Shown: one piece after another, positions 1 to 5,260 of the stretch
Position numbering within the stretch: the stretch's first letter is position 1
Layout: the number at the start of each line of letters is the position of its first letter
NCBI GenBank assembly: GCA_030637245.1
Contig: DAOVVI010000185.1
Coordinates: 1 to 5,260, forward strand
DNA length: 5,260 bases
Direction of reading: 5' to 3'
Source of the DNA: Cyclobacteriaceae bacterium
Lineage (GTDB): Bacteria; Bacteroidota; Bacteroidia; Cytophagales; Cyclobacteriaceae
Position numbers and translations under genes: made by a program
The notes under the pieces: generated by a model
Told to the model about the DNA's origin: nothing
The model's database searches: none
Seen by the model: the letters and a program-made list of their open reading frames with translations, nothing else

Positions 1-593
1 TCCTGGGACAAATTAAATTCCCTGGTATTTGGCCAGTTATGCGCATTGCCGCCCAGCCAAACTACTACGATATTTTTAGTGATTTCAGGTTTTAACAAAA
101 TAGCATTAGCTACGTTGGTAATAGCTCCCACAGCCACCACGTACAACGGATTTTCAGGGGTATGTTTGAGCGCTTTTTTTATCATGTCTTCTGTAGCCTG
201 GCTTGCTTCCGGTTTCAAATCCTTTGTTAAATATTTTGTTGATCCTTTAAATGCAAATCCTTCAGCCTTAACATCCATTTTTCCCAGTATTCTCAATATT
301 TCTTCATGGCTAAGCTCCATCCCGAGTTTGGGATTATCTGCCCGATTGTTTGAAAAAGGAGCTGCATAAACAGCTTCTAAGTTGAAACTCTCTTTTGAGA
401 GCAATGCGTAAACCAAAGCAAACTGATCGTCTATTTCATTGTACGTGTCTGTGTCAAAAACCATACTGGCTCCTTTAATGGGTTTTTCAAGCATTTTCAA
501 CCGCTGAATCTCCGTGACCTTTGTGTAATTCTGAGCTTGCGCAAGCTGGATTAATAAAAATAGTATCGAGATGAATAAGAATAGTTTTTTCAT
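1..593 (-). CDS. Exported nucleoside hydrolase (IUNH family), C-terminus cut off by window edge
   Basis: Likely hydrolyses the N-glycosidic bond of ribonucleosides to give free base and ribose. Only the first 197 codons are inside the window; the family is usually 300-350 residues. Seen: the N-terminus is a type I signal peptide (KK at residues 2-3, hydrophobic stretch about 4-17, likely AQA|Q cleavage after residue 20, no lipobox Cys), so the enzyme is probably periplasmic. The metal-binding motif DTDTYNEIDDQFA starts at D47 (acidic residues D47, D49, D55, D56). GAITNVANA (N160) matches the family GPLTNxA segment. WLGGNAHNW is followed by REFN (E192, N194), matching the EFN ribose-contact motif of the Crithidia fasciculata enzyme. 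The later His/Asp active-site segment lies outside the window. The start at 593 is chosen because it gives the complete signal peptide. It lies 12 bases after the ribokinase stop on the same strand, so the two are probably co-transcribed. The base preference cannot be told from sequence. Confidence 0.9.
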   Translation of the reverse strand, partial: MKKLFLFISILFLLIQLAQAQNYTKVTEIQRLKMLEKPIKGASMVFDTDTYNEIDDQFALVYALLSKESFNLEAVYAAPFSNNRADNPKLGMELSHEEILRILGKMDVKAEGFAFKGSTKYLTKDLKPEASQATEDMIKKALKHTPENPLYVVAVGAITNVANAILLKPEITKNIVVVWLGGNAHNWPNTREFNLSQ

Positions 594-605
594 ATGATAT
601 AAAAT

Positions 606-1505
606 TTATAAAATGTCTTTTCTATATGGAATGGAAGCTTGTGCTCCCATTTTAGTCACGGACATGGAGGCTGCTTTATTGGCAAATTTTACAGCGTCAA
701 TTATTGATTTATTTTCTGCTAAGGCTACCATTAGGGCACCATTAAAGGTGTCACCGGCTGCTGTTGTATCTACTGCTTTTACAATAGGCGCAGATACCAT
801 AATCTCTTCAGAATCTGTGGAAACAAAAGAACCGGAAGCGCCCATGGTAATGATCACATGTTGAACGCCTTTTGATTTAATAATAATCGCCGCTTTGCCG
901 GCTGAGGCTTCATCTTTTACCTTAATGCCTGATAAAAATTCTGCTTCTGTTTCATTTGGCGTGAGCAAATACAACGACTTTAGCAATTCAGCGGAGAGTT
1001 CCTGGGCCGGAGCAGGATTTAATACAACTTTAACTCCTGCAGCACTGGCGATTCCTGCCACATATTCAACAGTAGAAAGTGGAATTTCCAGTTGCATGAG
1101 CACCAATTCAGACGATTTGATTTGTTCTACTGCTTTGTCAATGTCCTGTAGATTCAGTGTACCGTTTGACCCCAACGCTACCGAAATGCAATTTTCTCCA
1201 TGGTCATCAACCATAATCAGCGCGACTCCCGATGGGTTGTTTGGATCGGTAGCTATAAATTCAGTTTGGATACCTTCTTTTTCAAACAATTTAACGGCCT
1301 GTTTCCCGAAAATATCATTTCCGGTTTTTGTGATGAATGTAATATCTCCGCCAAGTCGGACAGCGGCAACAGCCTGGTTGGCTCCTTTACCTCCCGGATT
1401 CATTAAAAAATTCCCGCCTAATATGGTTTCTCCGGGGGCTGGCAATTTGGAAGATTTGATCACCATGTCGGTATTGCTGCTTCCGATAACTATAATTTTT
1501 TTCAT
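606..1505 (-). CDS. rbsK: Ribokinase (PfkB family)
   Basis: Phosphorylates D-ribose with ATP to ribose 5-phosphate in the cytoplasm, feeding the pentose phosphate and nucleotide pathways. The 299-residue product is the usual length for RbsK (about 300). Seen: an N-terminal strand with GSSNTD (D13, the ribose-contact position), the PfkB signature 1 region NPGGKGANQA (residues 36-45), LTPNETEAE, a nucleotide-binding ITMGASGSF segment, and PfkB signature 2 VDTTAAGDTFNGA with the catalytic base D252, close to D255 of the E. coli enzyme. The C-terminal GAQASIP is typical of ribokinases rather than fructokinases or adenosine kinases. The frame is open upstream to an ATG at 1553, but that adds 16 residues (SKFCKCLYCDYHSNL) not expected in the family. 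The ATG at 1505 gives the standard MKKIIVIGS start. No Shine-Dalgarno is visible. It is the first gene of a probable operon with the nucleoside hydrolase. No membrane segments or defects were seen. Confidence 0.94.
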   Translation of the reverse strand: MKKIIVIGSSNTDMVIKSSKLPAPGETILGGNFLMNPGGKGANQAVAAVRLGGDITFITKTGNDIFGKQAVKLFEKEGIQTEFIATDPNNPSGVALIMVDDHGENCISVALGSNGTLNLQDIDKAVEQIKSSELVLMQLEIPLSTVEYVAGIASAAGVKVVLNPAPAQELSAELLKSLYLLTPNETEAEFLSGIKVKDEASAGKAAIIIKSKGVQHVIITMGASGSFVSTDSEEIMVSAPIVKAVDTTAAGDTFNGALMVALAENKSIIDAVKFANKAASMSVTKMGAQASIPYRKDIL

Positions 1506-1514
1506 GAGATTTGA

Positions 1515-1525
1515 GTGATAATCAC
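1515..1525. promoter_or_regulatory. Short palindrome upstream of rbsK start, possible operator
   Basis: GTGATAATCAC is a perfect inverted repeat of 5-base arms around one central base. It ends about 10 bases before the ribokinase ATG on the minus strand, so it would fall in the leader or just downstream of the promoter. The position suits a repressor site, but a palindrome of this size arises easily by chance and no regulator gene is in the window. Speculative. Confidence 0.2.
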
Positions 1526-1846
1526 AATATAGGCATTTGCAAAATTTAGACAACAGGATTGCTGAAATAAAATATTTTTAACTGAAAAGGTCCTCATGAA
1601 ATGAAGAGGTTAGAAATATGTCATGGAATTTTTTTATTTGGTCTCAGGTGATCGGGAATCTTTGATATCATATATTTCAATAGAGGTACTTACTAAATTC
1701 CTTATTAACATGGAACTCAGTTCAGAGGGCTAGATACATTTTCTGCTCGGCCCAACCGGTCGGAATTGTATGCAACTGAAATTTTAATATAAACTAACAA
1801 TAAAGAGATTTGCAATCCATGGTCGCTATAATATTCGTAAAAGCGG

Positions 1847-1882
1847 TTATACAATTATACATCTAAAAAATTAATTTATACA
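1847..1882 (+). repeat. Three direct copies of TTATACA upstream of sucA
   Basis: TTATACA occurs at 1847-1853, 1855-1861 and 1876-1882, with starts 8 and 21 bases apart. The third copy overlaps the -10 element. It could be a cluster of binding sites for a regulator of the operon, or simply AT-rich promoter sequence. The copies are exact, but the motif is short and of low complexity. Confidence 0.3.
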
Positions 1883-1886
1883 TTTG
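1879..1886 (+). promoter_or_regulatory. Bacteroidota-type -10 element (TAnnTTTG) for the sucA-sucB operon
   Basis: TACATTTG matches the TAnnTTTG -10 consensus of the Bacteroidota primary sigma factor exactly. It would put the transcription start near 1891-1894, giving a leader of only about 13-16 bases before the sucA ATG at 1907. No clear TTTG or TTG -33 element is present at the usual distance upstream (around 1855-1861), so the call rests on the -10 and its position. Confidence 0.5.
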
Positions 1887-1906
1887 AAAGCTAAAATGTT
1901 ATAAAC

Positions 1907-4648
1907 ATGGATAAATTCTCATATATCTCCAATGCAGACGTAAGCTTCATTGATGACTTATACCAAAAATATAAGTCCGATCCTGAATCTGTAGATATAA
2001 GTTGGCAACGGTTTTTTGAAGGTTTTGAGTTTTCTCAGGAAAATTCAGATGAGAATGGAAATGCTTCAACAGCAATAAGTATAAGCGGTATTTCATTAAA
2101 GGAATTGGGTGTTAGAAATTTGATCCATGCCTATAGAACAAGAGGACACCTCAAGTCTGACACCAACCCGGTTCGCCCAAGAAGAAAACATAATGTGCTT
2201 TTAGAATTGACAGACTTTGGCTTGACAAATGAAGATCTTGATGTAGAATATGAATATGAAGTTGGTCATTCCCTGGGTTTGGGGAAGGCAAAGCTCAAAA
2301 ATATTTTCGAGGCTTTAAAAAAAGTTTACCTCGGGCCCATTGGTTTTGAATATATGCACATTCGAAACCATGAAGTTATTGATTGGTTTAAGGAGCAGGC
2401 CGAGAGAAAATTTCTTAATTTCAATCCTGAAAGCGAAGAAAAAAGGCGTATCCTCACCAAACTTAATGAAGCGGTAGTATTTGAAAATTTCCTTCATACA
2501 AAATACATAGGCCAAAAAAGATTTTCCCTGGAAGGTGGAGAAAATACGATTCCTGCCTTAGATAAAATTATCCGGAAAGCAATAAATGAAGGTGTTGAAG
2601 AGGTAGTGATTGGCATGGCGCACAGAGGGAGGTTGAATGTGCTGGCCAATATCATGCAAAAGACCTACGAAGAGATTTTTAGTGAATTTGAAGGAACTGC
2701 AGTACTTGATATGACTATGGGATATGGTGATGTGAAATATCATCTTGGATATTCCAGTAAATATAAAAATGAGGAAGGGAAGGAGATTTACCTGAAATTG
2801 GCTCCAAACCCCTCTCATCTGGAAGCGGTTGACCCGGTCGTGCTTGGCTATACACGAGCACAGATGGATGATGAATACAAGGGTGATCTCAGGAAAGCAA
2901 TGCCAATCCTTATTCATGGAGACGCTGCCATAGCCGGGCAAGGGATTATATATGAGATTACTCAAATGGCCAATTTGCCTGGTTATACGACAGGAGGTAC
3001 CATTCATTTTGTGATCAATAACCAGGTGGGTTTCACAACAGATTATGATGATGCGAGATCAAGTATATACTGTACGGATATTGGGAAAATCGTTGATGCT
3101 CCAATTCTTCATGTAAATGGCGATGATGCAGAAGCAGTAAATTTTTGCGCTGAGCTTGCCATAGATTATAGGCAAAAGTTTGGCAAGGATATTTACATCG
3201 ATTTATTATGTTATCGACGACATGGGCACAATGAAAGTGACGAACCCAAGTTTACTCAGCCGAAACTATATAATGTAATTGCAAAACATCCAAACCCCAG
3301 GGAAGTATATTCCAAACGATTGGTGGAAAAGGGAGATACGGATGCTCAGATGGCCAAAAGAATGGACAAGGAGTTTAGGAGTCTTCTGCAGGACCGGTTG
3401 AATTTGGTGAAGCAAAAACCATGGCCCTACCAACCACAGAAAATGGAGGAAGAATGGAAGTTGTTGACTCTGGCCGTTCCATCAGATTTTGACAAATCAC
3501 CGGAAACCGGTATTTCAAAAGTAGATTTTGAAAACGTAGGTAAAGCATTAACCACTTTACCAGAAGGTTTTAAACCAATCAAGCAGATTGAAAAGTTGTT
3601 GAAGGAACGTAAAGCTAACTTCTTTGAAAAAAGGATACTGAACTGGGCAGATGCTGAATTGTTGGCTTATGGTTCGTTGCTGCTCGATCGTAAAATTGTG
3701 AGAATATCAGGTCAGGATGTAAAAAGAGGAACTTTCTCTCACAGGCATTCCATGGTTTTTGACGCGGAAACAAATCAGCCTTATTGTTTTTTATGCAACA
3801 TTAAAAAAGGCCAGGAAGAATTTAAAATTTACAATTCGTTGTTATCCGAGTTTGGAGTATTGGGATTTGAATATGGTTATGCCATGGCTTCTCCTAACGC
3901 GCTCGTGATTTGGGAAGCGCAATTTGGCGATTTTGTAAATGGCGCCCAGGTATTGATAGACCAATTCGTGACAAGTTCCGGAACCAAATGGCAGCAAATG
4001 AATGGAATTGTAATGCTTTTACCTCATGGATATGAAGGTCAGGGGCCGGATCATTCGAGCGCTAGAGTGGAACGTTTCCTTGAATTGGCCGCCGATTACA
4101 ATATAATTGTGGCTAACATAACTACACCGGCCAATTTTTTTCATTTACTAAGAAGACAATTAACATGGAATTTCAGGAAGCCGTGTATTGTGATGTCGCC
4201 AAAATCATTGCTTCGTCATCCGGAAGTAATTTCTCCTGTTAAGGATTTTACTAAAGGAGGATTTAAGGAAATAATTGATGACGACTTTGCTGATCCTAAA
4301 AAGGTGAATAAACTACTTTTCTGTTCCGGAAAGATCTATTTTGATTTGCTTCACGAGCAAAAAAAATCTAAAAGAAAGGACGTTGCTATCATTAGGATAG
4401 AACAGCTATTCCCTTTTCCTGAAATCCAAATTAGAGAAATCAGGAAAAAATATGGTCAGGATGCAAAGGTTTTGTGGGTTCAGGAAGAACCGGAAAATAT
4501 GGGAGCATGGACTTACATCCTAAGAAAATACCGAACTAATGTGGATGAGGGTGTTTTCAGGCCACCAAGTGCATCCCCAGCCACAGGCTTCAGCCGGATA
4601 CATCATGAGGAGCAACAGGAAATAGTAACTAAGGCATTCGCCGATTAA
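1907..4648 (+). CDS. sucA: 2-oxoglutarate dehydrogenase E1 component (thiamine diphosphate-dependent)
   Basis: Decarboxylates 2-oxoglutarate and passes the succinyl group to the lipoyl domain of E2 in the TCA cycle; cytoplasmic. At 913 residues it is full length (E. coli SucA is 933). Seen in order: the short N-terminal domain that docks E1 on the complex (about 4-43, FSYISNADVSFIDDLYQ); MAHRGRLNV (237-245) with H239, and GDVKYH with H279, equivalent to E. coli H260 and H298; APNPSHLEAVDP (299-310); the ThDP/Mg motif from GDAA (D339) to NNQ (N372), spaced 33 residues as in E. coli; YRRHGHNESDEP (436-447); the second transketolase-like domain from about 577 with GQDVKRGTFSHRHS (602-615) and IWEAQFGDF (E670); MSPKSLLRHP (763-772); and a C-terminal VQEEPENMGAW (858-868). 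The ATG at 1907 fits the family N-terminus. There is no Shine-Dalgarno, as is common in Bacteroidota. No frameshift or missing catalytic residue was noted. sucB follows after 13 bases. odhA is the alternative symbol. Confidence 0.97.
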   Translation: MDKFSYISNADVSFIDDLYQKYKSDPESVDISWQRFFEGFEFSQENSDENGNASTAISISGISLKELGVRNLIHAYRTRGHLKSDTNPVRPRRKHNVLLELTDFGLTNEDLDVEYEYEVGHSLGLGKAKLKNIFEALKKVYLGPIGFEYMHIRNHEVIDWFKEQAERKFLNFNPESEEKRRILTKLNEAVVFENFLHTKYIGQKRFSLEGGENTIPALDKIIRKAINEGVEEVVIGMAHRGRLNVLANIMQKTYEEIFSEFEGTAVLDMTMGYGDVKYHLGYSSKYKNEEGKEIYLKLAPNPSHLEAVDPVVLGYTRAQMDDEYKGDLRKAMPILIHGDAAIAGQGIIYEITQMANLPGYTTGGTIHFVINNQVGFTTDYDDARSSIYCTDIGKIVDAPILHVNGDDAEAVNFCAELAIDYRQKFGKDIYIDLLCYRRHGHNESDEPKFTQPKLYNVIAKHPNPREVYSKRLVEKGDTDAQMAKRMDKEFRSLLQDRLNLVKQKPWPYQPQKMEEEWKLLTLAVPSDFDKSPETGISKVDFENVGKALTTLPEGFKPIKQIEKLLKERKANFFEKRILNWADAELLAYGSLLLDRKIVRISGQDVKRGTFSHRHSMVFDAETNQPYCFLCNIKKGQEEFKIYNSLLSEFGVLGFEYGYAMASPNALVIWEAQFGDFVNGAQVLIDQFVTSSGTKWQQMNGIVMLLPHGYEGQGPDHSSARVERFLELAADYNIIVANITTPANFFHLLRRQLTWNFRKPCIVMSPKSLLRHPEVISPVKDFTKGGFKEIIDDDFADPKKVNKLLFCSGKIYFDLLHEQKKSKRKDVAIIRIEQLFPFPEIQIREIRKKYGQDAKVLWVQEEPENMGAWTYILRKYRTNVDEGVFRPPSASPATGFSRIHHEEQQEIVTKAFAD

Positions 4649-4661
4649 AAATATAAAGACA

Positions 4662-5260
4662 ATGAGTTTTGAAATAAAAATACCAGGTGTTGGTGAATCC
4701 ATAACGGAAGTTACACTTGGACAATGGTTAGTGGATGACGGAGCTATTGTAGCTTTAGATGATCCTATTTGTGAATTGGAATCAGAAAAAGCCACTTTCG
4801 AATTAAACGCTGAAGTGGCTGGTGCATTAAAACAATTAGCCAAAGAGGGAGCTACTTTGGGCATTGGGGAAATTGTTGGTACAATTGATGAAAACGCCAA
4901 AAGCACTGCAATTCCGGTAGAAGAAAGTAAATCTGAAGCAGCTGAAACTTCATCAGATTCCGGAAGTGAAATTAAACGTACCGGCAAAACTTTAGAAATG
5001 GTAGTCCCGACAGTTGGTGAATCCATCACAGAAGTTACGATTGGCGCTTGGTCTAAGGAGGATGGCGATTTTGTGGAAATGGATGAAATTATTGCGGAAA
5101 TAGAATCAGAAAAGGCAACATTTGAACTAACTGCCGAAGCACAGGGATTTTTAACCATAGTCGCCAAAGAAGGCGAAACCCTTGAAATTGGATCATTGAT
5201 TTGCAAAATTGACGTCGCAGAAGGCGAGACAAAAACAGCCACAGAAAAACCTGATCAAGA
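4662..5260 (+). CDS. sucB: 2-oxoglutarate dehydrogenase E2 (dihydrolipoyl succinyltransferase), N-terminal part with two lipoyl domains
   Basis: E2 core of the 2-oxoglutarate dehydrogenase complex: its lipoyl-lysine arm takes the succinyl group from E1 and transfers it to CoA. Only 199 codons are visible; the E1/E3-binding and catalytic acyltransferase domains lie beyond the right edge. Seen: lipoyl domain 1 at about residues 3-79 with P-GVGESITEV and ESEKAT (lipoylated K43); a linker at about 80-110 rich in Ala, Glu, Ser and Lys; lipoyl domain 2 at about 111-187 with PTVGESITEV and ESEKAT (K151); then the start of another charged linker. The two domains agree at about 42 of 77 positions by hand alignment. 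E. coli SucB has a single lipoyl domain. The E2o rather than pyruvate dehydrogenase E2 assignment rests on the adjacent sucA and on the VGESITE motif usual in E2o. The start at 4662 is the ATG directly before the lipoyl fold, 13 bases after the sucA stop, implying one operon. odhB is the alternative symbol. Confidence 0.92.
   Translation, partial: MSFEIKIPGVGESITEVTLGQWLVDDGAIVALDDPICELESEKATFELNAEVAGALKQLAKEGATLGIGEIVGTIDENAKSTAIPVEESKSEAAETSSDSGSEIKRTGKTLEMVVPTVGESITEVTIGAWSKEDGDFVEMDEIIAEIESEKATFELTAEAQGFLTIVAKEGETLEIGSLICKIDVAEGETKTATEKPDQ
4689..5044 (+). repeat. Internal DNA repeat encoding the two lipoyl domains of sucB
   Basis: The segment 4689-4720 (encoding VGESITEVTLG) recurs at 5013-5044 with 28 of 32 bases identical. 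The offset of 324 bases, exactly 108 codons, is also seen for the lipoyl-lysine region, where GAATCAGAAAA at 4779 recurs at 5103. The copies flank less similar sequence, so this is the conserved part of a domain duplication inside one gene, not a mobile repeat. Confidence 0.75.

Larger units (their letters stand above)
1506..1906. other. Divergent intergenic region, no gene recognised
   Basis: This 401-base AT-rich stretch separates the leftward ribokinase operon from the rightward 2-oxoglutarate dehydrogenase operon, so it should hold both promoters. No open frame in it looks like a protein and no RNA gene was recognised. The rightward side has a TAnnTTTG element at 1879-1886, and a sigma70-like TATAAT at 1827-1832 with TTTG at 1809-1812 (14-base gap, shorter than usual). 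On the leftward side the best candidate is TAAATTTTG, read on the minus strand at 1548-1540. It has one base too many between TA and TTTG for the consensus, so the rbsK promoter remains uncertain. Small palindromes occur at 1515-1525 and 1713-1723 (GAACTCAGTTC). A locally GC-richer patch lies around 1746-1763. No strong terminator hairpin with a T-run was seen. Confidence 0.7.

Noticed and set aside
46..369. Plus-strand open frame of 107 codons
   Set aside because: It lies wholly antisense to the nucleoside hydrolase, whose motifs are clear, and its translation resembles no protein I know.
613..1518. Plus-strand open frames at 613-864, 895-1518 and 1200-1406
   Set aside because: All are antisense to the ribokinase, which has full-length family motifs. 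They are shadows of its codon use.
1506..1553. Sixteen-residue N-terminal extension of the ribokinase from an upstream ATG
   Set aside because: The extension is Cys- and Tyr-rich and not family-like, while the internal ATG at 1505 gives the standard ribokinase start. It also overlaps the best promoter and operator candidates.
1591..1608. Possible hairpin CCTCATGAAATGAAGAGG as a terminator or attenuator
   Set aside because: The stem is broken and weak with no adjacent T-run, and no gene ends nearby in either direction.
1827..1832. TATAAT as a sigma70-type -10 for sucA
   Set aside because: It is a perfect hexamer, but the only upstream TTTG is 14 bases away, shorter than usual, and the downstream TAnnTTTG fits the Bacteroidota consensus better. 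It is kept only as a note in the intergenic entry.
2315..3007. Minus-strand open frames at 2315-2515 and 2558-3007
   Set aside because: Both are antisense within the strongly conserved E1 coding region, with no recognisable protein features.
4520..5242. Minus-strand open frame of 240 codons overlapping the end of sucA and the start of sucB
   Set aside because: Its Ser/Ala/Pro-rich translation is the complement of the lipoyl domains and linker. The plus frame has two unmistakable lipoyl domains, and the repeat inside the minus frame simply mirrors them.

Overview
The window looks like an ordinary chromosomal stretch from a Bacteroidota bacterium, probably of the Cytophagales type. This is an inference. 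It rests on the AT-rich DNA, the lack of Shine-Dalgarno sequences before all four genes, a TAnnTTTG-type -10 element just upstream of one start codon, and an E1 N-terminus (DKFSYISNADVSFIDDLYQ) of the kind found in Bacteroidota 2-oxoglutarate dehydrogenases. No mobile element, CRISPR array, tRNA or rRNA was seen.

Left arm, minus strand (1-1505): a two-gene nucleoside/ribose salvage unit. A ribokinase (1505-606) is followed after 12 bases by a nucleoside hydrolase (593 to beyond the left edge). The hydrolase has a clear signal peptide and should work outside the cytoplasm. The kinase has none and should be cytosolic. Together they would release ribose from nucleosides and turn it into ribose 5-phosphate, provided a ribose or nucleoside importer exists elsewhere.

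Middle (1506-1906): a 401-base divergent intergenic region without a convincing gene. It holds a TAnnTTTG element at 1879-1886 for the rightward operon, three copies of TTATACA leading into it, and a short palindrome just upstream of the ribokinase start.

Right arm, plus strand (1907-5260): the 2-oxoglutarate dehydrogenase operon of the TCA cycle. It has a complete 913-residue E1 (sucA/odhA) and, 13 bases later, the start of E2 (sucB/odhB), which is cut by the right edge. The visible 199 residues of E2 contain two tandem lipoyl domains, each with an ESEKAT lipoylation motif. The well-studied E. coli E2o has one.

I found no evidence of an undescribed system. The observations most worth following are the double-lipoyl E2, the export mismatch within the salvage operon, and the variant metal-binding loop of the nucleoside hydrolase.
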